This document shows, piece after piece, positions 21,789-32,335 of a stretch of 64,000 nt of DNA (its first letter is position 1; the number at the start of each line of letters is the position of its first letter). The notes beneath the pieces are model-generated. The model did no database searches. It saw only the letters and a program-made list of their open reading frames with translations, and was not told the DNA's origin. This DNA is from Cherax quadricarinatus (lineage: Eukaryota; Arthropoda; Malacostraca; Decapoda; Parastacidae): NCBI RefSeq assembly GCF_038502225.1, contig NC_091341.1, positions 2,194,626-2,258,625 of the forward strand. The letters are read 5' to 3'. The position numbers were made by a program, and so were the translations under genes.

Positions 21789-24700
21789 TCAACGCCCCCG
21801 CGGCCCGGTCTGTGACCAGGCCTCCTGGTGGATCAGAGCCTGATCAACCAGGCTGTTGCTGCTGGCTGCACGCAAACCAACGTACGAGCCACAGCCCGGC
21901 TGATCAGGAACTGACTTTAGGTGCTTGTCCAGTGCCAGCTTGAAGACTGCCAGGGGTCTGTTGGTAATCCCCCTTATGTGTGCTGGGAGGCAGTTGAACA
22001 GTCTCTGGCCCCTGACACTTATTGTATGGTCTCTTAACGTGCTAGTGACACCCCTGCTTTTCATTGGGGGGATGGTGCATCGTCTGCCAAGTCTTTTGCT
22101 TTCGCAGTGAGTGATTTTCGTGTGCAAGTTCGGTACTAGTCCCTCTAGGATTTTCCAGGTGTATATAATCATGTATCTCTCCCGCCTGCGTTCCAGGGAA
22201 TACAGGTTCAGGAACATCAAGCTCTCCCAGTAATTTAGGTGTTTTATCTCCGTTATGCGCGCCGTGAAGGTTCTCTGTACATTTTCTAGGTCAGCAATTT
22301 CACCTGCCTTGAAAGGTGCTGTTAGTGTGCAGCAATATTCCAGCCTAGATAAAACAAGTGGCCTGAAGAGGGTCATCATAGGCTTGGCATCCCTAGTTTT
22401 GAAGGTTCTCATTATCCATCCTGTCATTTTTCTAGCAGATGCGATTGATACAATGTTATGGTCCTTGAAGGTGAGATCCTCCGACATGATTACTCCCAGG
22501 TCTTTGACGTTGGTGTTTCACTCTATTTTGTGGCCAGAATTTGTTTTGTACTCTGATGAAGATTTAATTTCCTCGTGTTTACCATATCTGAGTAATTGAA
22601 ATTTCTCATCGTTGAACTTCACATTGTTTTCTGCAGCCCACTGAAAGATTTGGTTGATGTCCGCCTGGAGCCTTGCAGTGTCTGCAATGGAAGACACTGT
22701 CATGCAGATTCGGGTGTCATCTGCAAAGGAAGACATGGTGCTGTGGCTGACATCCTTGTCTATGTCAGATATGAGGATGAGGAACAAGATGGGAGCGAGT
22801 ACTGTGCCTTGTGGAACAGAGCTTTTTACCGTAGCTGCCTCGGACTTTACTCTGTTGACTACTACTCTCTGTGTTCTGTTAGTAAGGAAATTATAGATCC
22901 ATCAACCGACTTTTCCTGTTATTCCTTTAGCACACATTTTGTGCGCTATTACGCCATGGTCACACTTGTCGAAGGCTTTTGCAAAGTCTGTATATATTAC
23001 ATCTGCATTCTTTTTGTCTTCTAGTGCATCTAGGACCTTGTCGTAGTGATCCAATAGTTGAGACAGACAGGAGTGACCTGTTCTAAACCCATGTTGCCCT
23101 GGGTTGTGTAATTTATGGGTTTCTAGATGGGTGGTGATCTTGCTTCTTAGGACCCTTTCAAAGATTTTTATGATATGGGATGTTAGTGCTATCGGTCTGT
23201 AGTTCTTTGCTATTGCTTTACTGCCCCCTTTGTGGAGTGGGGCTATGTCTGTTGTTTTTAGTATCTGTGGGACGACCCCCGTGTCCATGTTCCCTCTCCA
23301 TAGGATGGTAAAAGCTCGTGATAGGGGCTTCTTGCAGTTCTTGATGAACACGGAGTTCCATGAGTCTGGCCCTGGGGCAGAGTGCATGGGCATGTCATTT
23401 ATCGCCTGTTCGAAGTCATTTGGCGTCAGGATAACATCAGATAGGCTTGTGTTAACCAAATTCTGTGGCTCTCTCATAAAAAATTCATTTTGATCTTCGA
23501 CTCTCAGTCTGATTAGCAGCTTGCTAAAAACTGAGTCATATTGGGACTTGAGTAGCTCACTCATTTCCTTGCTGTCATCTGTGTAGGACCCATCTTGTTT
23601 AAGTAGGGGCCCAATACTGGACGTTGTTTTCGACTTTGATTTGGCATAGGAGAAGAAATACTTTGGGTTTCTTTCGATTTCATTTATGGCTTTTAGTTCT
23701 TCCCGCGATTCCTGACTCCTATAAGATTCCTTTAGCTTAAGTTCGATGCTTGCTATTTCTCTGACCAGTGTCTCCCTACGCATTTCAGATATATTGACCT
23801 CTTTTAGCCGCTCTGTTGTTCTTTTCCGTCGCCTGTAAAGGGAGCGCCTGTCTCTTTCTATTTTACATCTACTCCTCCTTTTTCTTAGAGGAATAAGCCT
23901 TGTGCATACATCGAGTGCCACCGAGTTAATCTGTTCTAGGCATAAGTTGGGGTCTGTGTTGCTTAGTATATCTTCCCAGCTTATATCGGTTAGGACTTGG
24001 TTTACTTGGTCCCACTTTATGTTTTTGTTATTGAAGCTGAATTTGGTGAATGCTCCCTCGTGACTAATCTCATTATGTCGGTCTGGGGCTCCGCGCATAC
24101 ATGTCTGAACCTCAATTATGTTGTGATCTGAGTATATTGTTTTTGATATGGTGACATTTCGTATCAGATCATCATTGTTAGTGAAGATGAGGTCTAGTGT
24201 ATTCTCCAGTCTAGTAGGCTCTATTATTTGCTGGTTTAAATTGAATTTTGTGCAGAGACTTAAAAGCTCGTGTGAGTGTGAGTTTTCATCAGAGCTGCCT
24301 CCTGGTGTTATTTCTGCAACAATATTATTTGCTATATTCCTCCATTTTAGGTGCCTTAAGTTGAAATCCCCCAGGAGCAAGATGTTGGGTGCAGGAGCTG
24401 GCAGATTTTCCAGACAGTGGTCAATTTTTAACAGCTGTTCCTGGAATTGCTGGGATGTTGCATCCGGAGGCTTGTAGACTACCACAATGACTAGGTTTTG
24501 GTTCTCGATCTTTACTGCTAAAACTTCCACTACATCATTTGAGGCATTTATCAGTTCCGTGCAAACAAGTGACTCTGCAATGTACAGGTCAACCCCCTCC
24601 CCTCCTTTTGCCTGTTCACTCTGTCGCATCTGTATAGGTTGTAACCTGGGATCCATGTTTCGTTGTCCAAGTGATCCTTTATGTTGGTCTCAGTGAAAGC

Positions 24701-24802
24701 CGCGAACATTGCCTTTGCCTCTGCAAGCAGTCCACGGATGAAAAGTACTTTGTTGTTTGTTGCTGGCTTTAGACCATGTATATTTGCAAAGAAGAATGTC
24801 AT
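21789..24802 (-). pseudogene. CR1-A ORF2 of copy 2: one frameshift and two nonsense codons
   Basis: It aligns from end to end with the intact ORF2 at 17250-20261. Its length, 3014 bases against 3012, is explained by two extra bases in the purine run after RVNRQK (about 24590-24605), which shifts the frame in the endonuclease. Downstream, two Arg codons of the intact copy (R633 and R761) read TGA here, at about 22902-22904 and 22516-22518. Both are CGA to TGA changes, the signature of CpG decay. The rest, including IYTDFAKAFD and SSFADDTR, is preserved, so inactivation is recent. Confidence 0.9.
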
Positions 24803-25998
24803 CGGACTGGTGGTATTGTTGGTACTGGGGAGGGGGGGGTTCCGGCATTAATATCTGTATCTGTTGGTTTGGAGTGGAGGCCATCGACTGTGGTTCCACT
24901 CCAGGAATGACTGGATTTGGTGTACGATTTCTGCCATTTCCTGCCAGTTTTTTTCCTTCCTGGCACTAAAAAACTTCTCCCTCTTGAGTGGCTGTGGCTA
25001 CCCAGGTTTTCCCATGGCCTGGATGTTTTGTATCTTTTTGTCCCCTTTAGATGGTGTGCCTGGCAATTTAAGTTATAGCACAGTCTTTCCTGTACTGAAG
25101 AGGTACACATTTCAGGGTGAAAAAGCTTACAGGAAGGGAGTTTGCATTTTCCTGTTGTCATGTGGGCACGGCATTTTCTAGGGTGGTCATAGTTGCACGT
25201 CCCATCTGTTTTTCCAGATTTCCCATGCCTGCAAATACCAAGTGCATAGTATGTGCACAGGCTTGGTTTCCGTTTGCCTTGGGTTTCTGTGACTATATTC
25301 CCTGTTGGTGCATGTTTACCTGTCTTATTCCTACCCTCCCTAGCACCAACAATGGAGCTCCCACCAGTTGTTTTTGGTAATATATACTCACTATTGCTAG
25401 TGGAGTCCTCTTGTTTGCTATTTCCTGTGGTATTTTTAGTTTGCAATATTGGTTTTATCTTATCTTTGACTACACTTGTTTCCCCACTACGGCTCCTGTC
25501 TCCCATGAGGTCATTTATATGCATTCTTTCCTGCGTATAATTCCCAACTACCTGGACAAAATCTCCAGCTTCGCCATTACTGTCTCCCAGGACAGCACCT
25601 CCAGCTTCACCATTACTGTCTACCAGGACAGCACTATCAGTCCCACATTTCCTGACTACCATGACATCACCTCCAGCCTTACAGTTTCTGACTACATGGC
25701 CAGTATCAAGGGCAGTACCATTCAGCCCAGACTTTTTATGTTCCCATCTGTTGTAGAAAGCTTCCAGGTTGTCTATGAAAGCAGCTTTGATGTTATCCTC
25801 TTTTAATACCAATGTGATTTTAGTCCACAGATTTATCTCATTTGGGCATACCCAAAAACACTTCCCTGTTTTAATACTGCTTGTAGCTAGTTCTTGGATA
25901 TCTGCACAAGGGGCGTGACACCAATTTCCACAAAAATGACAATTTATCCATGTGGAAGCCCGTTTGTTTGATTGATTGCAGACTACACAGGGCTTCAT
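24799..25998 (-). CDS. CR1-A LINE ORF1: PHD-like finger plus three CCCH zinc fingers, 399 aa
   Basis: ORF1 proteins of CR1-type LINEs bind the element RNA. This one starts at ATG 25998 and opens with a PHD-like C4HC3 finger: C4, C7, C20, C23, H28, C31, C47, C51, with W49. A low-complexity middle (about 90-240) contains a small duplication around DSNGEAGGA and DSNGEAGD. Residues 248-316 form three CCCH fingers: C248/C256/C268/H272, C276/C285/C290/H294 and C298/C307/C312/H316, the last two with equal spacing (CX8CX4CX3H). A basic tail follows. The stop TGA overlaps the ORF2 start as ATGA (24799-24802). The frame is intact. The similarity to the ORF1 of other CR1 elements is in the PHD; the CCCH array probably binds RNA. 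Confidence 0.85.
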   Translation of the reverse strand: MKPCVVCNQSNKRASTWINCHFCGNWCHAPCADIQELATSSIKTGKCFWVCPNEINLWTKITLVLKEDNIKAAFIDNLEAFYNRWEHKKSGLNGTALDTGHVVRNCKAGGDVMVVRKCGTDSAVLVDSNGEAGGAVLGDSNGEAGDFVQVVGNYTQERMHINDLMGDRSRSGETSVVKDKIKPILQTKNTTGNSKQEDSTSNSEYILPKTTGGSSIVGAREGRNKTGKHAPTGNIVTETQGKRKPSLCTYYALGICRHGKSGKTDGTCNYDHPRKCRAHMTTGKCKLPSCKLFHPEMCTSSVQERLCYNLNCQAHHLKGTKRYKTSRPWENLGSHSHSRGRSFLVPGRKKTGRKWQKSYTKSSHSWSGTTVDGLHSKPTDTDINAGTPPSPVPTIPPVR

Positions 25999-26209
25999 AA
26001 TGATTTGAATGGTTGATTTACTGTAATTCTACTAGCAACCTCTTGAATACTCTATTAATAACCTCCTTAAAGTGAAGCTCTAGCTATTTGTATTTTTATT
26101 TCTAACTGTACTTGTATATTAGGACAGCTTACCGGTGTGCGTTCCTGATTTATATTTATTGTTTGTGTTTGATAAGGGTGCCTACAACTCCATCCGTTTA
26201 CAGTCTGCT

Positions 26210-26290
26210 TTATTGTCCAACGAATCCGTTTGAAACCGGTCGAGGGTTCAGACCAGTCGAGGGTTCGACCAGTCAAGGGTTCGGAACCAG
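26210..26290. repeat. Short tandem repeat in the CR1-A 5' untranslated region
   Basis: Three to four copies of a 16-17-bp unit containing CCAGTCGAGGGTTC. Tandem units in LINE 5' regions often carry promoter function, but nothing here proves it. Confidence 0.6.
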
Positions 26291-26557
26291 TCTGATCTGA
26301 TCAGTGGGTCACTTATTTAAAACATACTGGGCTAACACATGAAGGATCTACTGGAAATTATCTACCCGAGTAATATGTGATTTGATTTATACAAAAGTAT
26401 AACTTGCGTGTTGAAGAACCGGTGATTGCTGGCAGCTCCTACAATGAAGAACGGTCGAGCCTCAACCCTTGTTTATCGATCACTGTATCTAGCTTTTCTA
26501 GTTTTTTTCCATCTCCACCACAATAAATGCTATATTATCACTATAGCTGACTGGTGG

Positions 26558-26626
26558 AAATAATTATCTTTGTTCATTTACTGTTATGTACATAATGATA
26601 CATTCAGATAAATGCAATATTCCACA
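26558..26626 (+). repeat. 3' LTR remnant of the BEL/Pao element (69 bp)
   Basis: AATAATTATCTTTGTTCATT through GCAATATTCCACA matches the last 69 bases of the 5' LTR with about three differences. It ends in CA and is followed by TCATC, the same five bases that precede the 5' LTR. Confidence 0.9.
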
Positions 26627-26631
26627 TCATC

Positions 26632-27135
26632 CTTAATATTAACAAAATCTACATGCTATTTGAAGAAGGAGTTTCAAACATCCAACTAAACATATTGATC
26701 AACGGTTCTCCTACTGTAAGGCACAATGAGGGCAAATTTTTAGGTCTACACCTTGACCGCAGTTTGAAATTTAATACCCGCATCCAACGCAGATAAGGTC
26801 TCCAAAAGGTAGGCATCCTGTCTAAGATACGGTACTATGTACCCCAAACAACACTCTCTACTGTGTCCCATAGCTCGATTTCTTGCGCACTCAGCTCACA
26901 CAGTGTAGTCCGTGGTTTGATCCCCGGTACGGGTGGAAACATTAGGACACACTTCCTTAGGACACCTGCTGTCCCCGTTCACCTATGCGGCGTGGTGTGT
27001 GGTGTGGGTCACATCTTGGGACAAAATTTACCTAATTTGCCGGAAATGCTTTACATAACAAAGGATTGTTAATATAGTAGTATGTCATTGATGTCAGCTA
27101 GGCTGTTTACACTGCATGTACTTGTAGAAATAAAG

Positions 27136-27188
<53 letters not shown>

Positions 27189-27320
27189 CTCCTCTATGGT
27201 ATTTGTGACTGGGGATCTACTTCACCAAATGACCTTAAACCATTAATAACCCAACTTTGGACATTTTTTATATAATTTCTTAAATGTAGAACATGTAAAA
27301 GAACAATATAATAATTGTGT
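26632..27320 (+). pseudogene. LINE reverse transcriptase fragment (Jockey-C-like), broken by a SINE
   Basis: 26640-26860 encodes NKIYMLFEEGVSNIQLNIL, then NEGKFLGLHLDRSLKF, the RT palm-thumb region, with stops after it. The frame idea resumes at 27188 with LLYGICDWGSTSPNDLKPL, the thumb motif also seen in the copy near 5760. An S1 SINE separates the halves. The BEL/Pao target TCATC lies at its left edge, so the LTR element inserted upstream of this fragment. Confidence 0.6.
26868..27187 (+). mobile_element. S1 SINE with CCGAAATGC-type tail and (ATT)n end
   Basis: GGTTTGATCCCCGGTAC is box B. The body is followed by TTTGCCGGAAATGCTTTAC, TGTAGAAATAAAGATTATT and about 17 ATT triplets (27136-27187). 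Confidence 0.75.
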
Positions 27321-27649
27321 AGTAAAATATGATGCTGATTTGATCCTTTCGAGAAAATTCGAGTGAGGGGGGGGGGTGTAGAACAGCTGGGGAGTGACAC
27401 AGGGAGTAGACGCCATATTGAATTTAATGTGTGAACACTGAGCTGAATTATGCAATGTAATCAGGCGTTCTCAAAGGTCAGTTGGTGTATATCGGCCTCA
27501 ATCCATAATTTAAAAATTGTTGACACGCTTCTGCTGAAGAACTGGGATAAATAGTGTGGGAAACCCTTACAATTCGGCAGCCAGGACGGAAAAATAGAGG
27601 ACACTAATTCTTTCAGGAGCACACCTCAACTAAGTGACGGTTACCCATA
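27321..27649. other. No gene seen
   Basis: A short G run at 27367-27375. No domain or known repeat. Confidence 0.4.
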
Positions 27650-28145
27650 ATGTACATTAGTTTTTGCATTGGCCATCAAATTCTAGCTGCTCTAGAAAGG
27701 CGTAGAATTAGGGGGGATATGATTGAGGTGCATAAATGGAAAACAGGAATAAATAAAGGAGATGTAAACAGCGTGCTTAAAAATATCTAGCTTAGGACTC
27801 GCAGCAATGGGTTTAGGTTGGAAAAATTCCGATTCAGGAAGGATATAGGAAAGCACTGGTTTGGTAATAGAGTTGTGTATGATTGGAACAAACTCCCGAA
27901 TACCGTCATAGAAGCTAAGACGTTGTGTAGTTTTAAAAATAGGTCAGATAAATACATGAGTGGGTCAGGGTAGGTGTGAATTGGACCTGACTAGCTTGTG
28001 CCAGTAGGTCAGATGCCGTGCTCCTTCCTTAAATGAATGTTACCTGACCTGATTAGGTTAGGGCGTTGGCTTAAGCCGGTAGGAAAATTGGACCTGCCTC
28101 GCATGAGCCAGTAGGCCTGCTACAGTGTTCCGTCTTTCTTATGTT
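27650..28145 (+). pseudogene. CR1/L2-like LINE 3' end (family CR1-D)
   Basis: Translation with a few stops gives ERRRIRGDMIEVHKWKTG, FRLEKFRFRKDIGKHWF and RVVYDWNKLPNTVIEA, the carboxyl end of a CR1/L2-type RT, followed by CSFKNRSDKYM. A 3' untranslated region of about 190 bp runs to CTTTCTTATGTT. The sequence [20 protein letters not shown] at 61834-62138 is the same family. Upstream RT is absent. Confidence 0.7.
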
Positions 28146-28860
28146 AAGACAACCCTATTCGACATCCCCAGAGTTCAACTCACCCTATGCAAAAACTCAA
28201 TGGGCATACAAGGCCCTAGGATCTGGAGTTCATTATATGAATCACCAAAAGGTCCCTTATCTGCCAATCGATTTAGAGCTAAGGTTAAAAGCACCTCATC
28301 TCTCAGCACTATGCTATACCAAACAAAACCAACTCATCCAACTGTCTATGTTCTTCCCTTCTTACCCCAACTCCCATCGAAAACTAATTACGTGCTTATC
28401 TTGTTCCATTATATTTCTACTGAAACTAAGTAACTTCCTGTATCTTTACCATCTCTTTCAATCCTTCCATTAGACTGAAAACATAAATCAGTTTGAAACA
28501 ACAAATATCTTAAAACTACCTTTCGTACATTCGCTACCTTCTCTCATTGTGAATATATTAGTTAACTGCTTAAGAAATCCTACTTAACTAATGATCACTG
28601 AATCAGTTTGACGTATCAACGCATACTTGTAAAGCTGTACTATTGTTCATTTAGCTATTTCTCTTTTTTGTACATTTAAGAACTCCTACTAAATAATAAT
28701 CCGTGTCTAGTTCTTAAGTAGAAGCATTAGCATTAGTTTGCCCGATATGCACCACATACTAGTGACTTTATTTTGTGCCTAACAATATTTTATTACATGT
28801 GAGCTACATTATCTGTATACTGCAGAAAAGAAATAAAGTATTTGTATTTGTACAACATTA
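28146..28860 (+). pseudogene. Jockey-C LINE carboxyl end and 3' untranslated region
   Basis: The frame gives FDIPRVQLTLCKNSMGIQG, then LYESPKGPLSANRFRAKVK, the same motif as GIPHVHLSLCKN at 5340-5600. After a shift the coding signal ends and a long 3' region follows, with TTTGCCCGATATGCACCAC, GTGACTTTATTTTG and AAATAAAGTATTTG. A closely related copy is at 49893-51165. Confidence 0.65.
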
Positions 28861-29218
28861 GTCAGGCTGTTCACATTGCAAGTTTCTCTACCAATCAATA
28901 TCAATGTACTTTGCTCATGTGATCATAGTGAGTGATGGATCTACTCAGGCATTTAAGCTGCAGTCCTTTGATACTCAGCTTCATTATTTATTTCTGTCCT
29001 AATATTATTCATAATGCTAGACACAAAAATATTCTACATTTTCCTTCATGGGATTGTCTCTGGCAAACTTATAAACTCTAACATGTGGGAGTAATTTAAT
29101 GTATGAGGGAATCTATAAAAATTGTACATTAATCCATTTTCTCTGATTTATGAGTATTTTTATTTGGCTTCTTCGATTAGCATGTTACGTGAGCGAAGCG
29201 CCTTCAGTAACGTTAGAA
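28861..29218. other. No gene seen
   Basis: Unique-looking AT-rich sequence without recognised motif. Confidence 0.4.
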
Positions 29219-29460
29219 TCAGTGTAATAAGTTAATTAACTTTAGTATCATTAGGATGACAAGCAATTCAGTTTGCACTGGAGACGCCCATGCGTTAATT
29301 TTTATGCTTAACTGAACATGGTTGCTATCATTCTTATCTGGAGAGGTGGCAACAAGAGCAGATGTAGGCCTGCCAATAGATTCCTGGTTAGATCCCAGTA
29401 TAATAGGAATGTGAGAAGGGTACAACTGAGTGAGAGAGGGCAGGGGAGTGCAACAGAGCT
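29219..29460 (-). pseudogene. RNase H fragment of a family-E LINE
   Basis: The minus strand encodes GRPTSALVATSPDKND, then NAWASPVQTELLVILMILKL, matching GRAASALVATSLVKND and NNWASTLQTELFAILMALKL in the copy at 37408. Only the first half of the RNase H domain remains. The start of the 93-codon frame upstream is not part of it. Confidence 0.65.
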
Positions 29461-29485
29461 CTCGTCGCCACAGAAAAAATGCGCA

Positions 29486-29626
29486 CCCAGATCTCTGCAC
29501 AGTAACTACTACCCAGATCTCTACACAGTAACTGCTACCTGCATCTCTACACAGTAACTGCTACCTGGATCTCCACACAGTAACTACTACCCAGATCTCT
29601 ACACAGTAACTGCTACCCAAATCTGG
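29486..29626. repeat. 26-bp minisatellite, about 5.4 units
   Basis: Units start CCCAGATCTCTACACAGTAA and continue CTGCTA. Starts are at 29486, 29512, 29538, 29564, 29590 and a partial at 29616. Confidence 0.9.
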
Positions 29627-29660
29627 AAACACAGTATACTGTATACAAGTGATTTAGGCC

Positions 29661-29694
29661 GCCGCTCAGGGCATCAACTGGTGCCCTGAGCGGC
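29661..29694. other. GC-rich perfect hairpin, 13-bp stem
   Basis: GCCGCTCAGGGCA (29661-29673) pairs with TGCCCTGAGCGGC (29682-29694) around an 8-base loop, in otherwise AT-rich DNA. Function unknown. Confidence 0.6.
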
Positions 29695-30225
29695 CATCTA
29701 GGACTGCAGTTTTGTTCCTCTTTAGTAAGGGTTAAATTACATTGTGGTCATTTTCTAAAAAAAAAAAAAAAAAAAAAAATATTTATGTTTATCTATTTTG
29801 AGCGCAATATTTTTTATAATTCTTTAATGATTGTTCCAAGACTACTGTGTAGTTTTTATTTCAACACAACTTCTTACTTGAAGTTCAGAATAATAAACAA
29901 ATGAGGTACTTTTGTCTTACAAAAAGAGTGTATTCAGTGGTTTTCTTATGTGACAGTGGTTATGCACCGGGGAGTGGACGGGATTTTCTTTTTATGGGAA
30001 GGTCGGGGAACTCACATTATCTTTCCTAGGACACCAAAAATGTCAGGACCGCTGCTGCGCATGTTAGAGCAATAACGAAATATAGTATTAGGTGCAGTTA
30101 GGTGTTGTAGTGTAGGAGTTAGTAGGACAGTTGCAACAGAAAGAATTTCCACATCTGTATTGTCCTTGTGTATTGCTATTTTTTCTTATGCGAGGCTATA
30201 ATGTTTTTGTTTGAAGATTAATAGT
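29695..30225. other. No gene seen; 20-plus-base A run
   Basis: An A run at about 29757-29779 may be an old retrotransposon tail, but the sequence before it is not recognised. Confidence 0.4.
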
Positions 30226-32030
30226 CATTACTGAAGTGTGCTTTAGAATAATATTTTAGTATGACGTGAGCTTGGCTATTATGATGCATGTAGCTTAAGA
30301 ATGAGTGGTTCTTCTTTAGCATGATGTGTACTTTTTTTAATGTATACTTCTTTAGTGTAGTCCCTATTTAGTATGATGTAATCTTAAGTATAATGGGCTC
30401 TTTAGCATTTGCTCTTATTTATTATGACATGCTTTTTTAGTATGATATATGTTTCTTTAGTATGATGCATTCTTTAGTATGATGCATTCTTTAGTATGAT
30501 GTATTGTTCTTTAGTATGGTGTATTCTTTAGTATGATACATTCTTCTTTAGTATGATGTATTCTTTAGTATGATACATTCTTCTTTAGTATGATGTATTC
30601 TTTAGTATGATACATTCTTCTTTAGTATGATGATTTCTTTAGTATGATACATTCTTCTTTAGTATGATGTATTCTTTAGTATGATACATTCTTCTTTAGT
30701 ATGATGTATTCTTTAGTATGATACATTCTTCTTTAGTATGATGTATTCTTTAGTATGATACATTCTTCTTTAGTATGATGTATTCTTTAGTATGATACAT
30801 TCTTCTTTAGTATGATGCTTTCTTTAGTATGATACATTCTTCTTTAGTATGATACATTCTTCTTTAGTATGATGTATTCTTTAGTATGATACATTCTTCT
30901 TTAGTATGATGCATTCTTCTTTAGTATGATGCATTCTTCTTTAGTATGATACATTCTTCTTTAGTATGATACATTCTTCTTTAGTATGATGTATTCTTTA
31001 GTATGATACATTCTTCTTTAGTATGATGTATTCTTTAGTATGATACATTCTTCTTTAGTATGATGCTTTCTTTAGTATGATACATTCTTCTTTAGTATGA
31101 TGTATTCTTTAGTATGATACATTCTTCTTTAGTATGATGCATTCTTCTTTAGTATGATACATTCTTCTTTAGTATGATACATTCTTCTTTAGTATGATAC
31201 ATTCTTTAGTATGATGTATTCTTTAGTATGATACATTCTTCTTTAGTATGATACATTCTTCTTTAGTATGATACATTCTTCTTTAGTATGATACATTCTT
31301 CTTTAGTATGATGTATTCTTTAGTATGATACATTCTTCTTTAGTATGATACATTCTTCTTTAGTATGATACATTCTTCTTTAGTATGATACATTCTTCTT
31401 TAGTATGATACATTCTTCTTTAGTATGATGTATTCTTTAGTATGATACATTCTTCTTTAGTATGATACATTCTTCTTTAGTATGATGTATTCTTTAGTAT
31501 GATACATTCTTCTTTAGTATGATACATTCTTCTTTAGTATGATGTATTCTTTAGTATGATACATTCTTCTTTAGTATGATGCATTCTTTAGTATGATACA
31601 TTCTTCTTTAGTATGGTGCATTCTTCTTTAGTATGATGCATTCTTTAGTATGATGCATTCTTCTTTTGTATGATACATTCTTCTTTAGTATGATACATTC
31701 TTCTTTAGTATGGTGCATTCTTCTTTAGTATGATACATTCTTCTTTAGTATGGTGCATTCTTCTTTACTATGATGCATTCTTCTTTAGTATGATGCATTC
31801 TTCTTTAGTATGATACATTCTTAATTAGTATGATGCATTCTTCTTTAGTATGATGCATTCTTCTTTAGTATGATACATTCTTTAGCATGATGCATTCTTC
31901 TTTAGCATGATAGTCTTCTTTAATATGATGCATTCTTTAGTATGATACATTCTTCTTAAGTATGATACATTCTTGTTTAGCATGATAGTCTTCTTTAATA
32001 TGATGCATTCTTTAGTATGATACATTCATA
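30226..32030. repeat. 1.8-kb minisatellite, mixed 20- and 17-bp units
   Basis: The long unit is TTCTTCTTTAGTATGATACA (20) and the short unit TTCTTTAGTATGATGTA (17). In 30530-30830 they alternate to make a 37-bp higher-order unit. In 31230-31420 long units run in blocks. The edges (30226-30480 and 31860-32030) are degenerate, with TAGCATGATAGTC variants on the right. No coding frame. Composition is strongly T-biased on the plus strand. Confidence 0.95.
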
Positions 32031-32182
32031 CTGTATAATCCACAGATAAATGTTATCTTTCAAAGCATCATATGTAGAGTTAACATTTCGTGTAATTATT
32101 AGGCGCAAACCAAGACAAACTTAGCAGTTGGTGATGATATTTTCATCTAATTAAAAGAAAACATGCCACCACACTTGTCACC

Positions 32183-32335
32183 AAGTTAGGTTAAGTAAGG
32201 TTTGTCAGGAAGAGAACTAGTGTTTCCTGACGCGGGTCTTATATGATGACCCGCAGCTGGAGTTTTTAAGGGTCATCTGATCGAAACCGTCAGCTGGCTT
32301 ATTAGTCCACTCCCTTTAAAAATTATGGAATTATA
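32183..32335 (-). repeat. G-family repeat, antisense
   Basis: Antisense TTAGGTTAAGTAAGGTTTGT (CCTAA-like tail), then GTTTCCTGACGCGGGTC, ATGATGACCC and AGTCCACTCCCTTTAAAAAT. Same order as 11629 and 13128. Confidence 0.7.

Larger units (their letters stand above)
21749..26557 (-). mobile_element. CR1-A LINE copy 2: full length, 4.8 kb, antisense
   Basis: The 3' end is at 21749-21780 (ACCTGGAGTTACCTGG on the plus strand) and the 5' end near 26557. AAATAA lies on both sides (21743-21748 and 26558-26563), a likely 6-bp target duplication. It contains a 5' untranslated region of about 560 bp, ORF1 (24799-25998) and a decayed ORF2 (21789-24802). It is the only copy in the window with a 5' end and so shows the architecture of the family. 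Confidence 0.85.

Noticed and set aside
29500..29640. CRISPR-like array of 26-bp units
   Set aside because: Units are directly adjacent without unique spacers: a minisatellite in a eukaryotic genome.
30226..32030. Array of regulatory sites or CRISPR
   Set aside because: Repeats are adjacent without spacers and drift in length, as in minisatellites.
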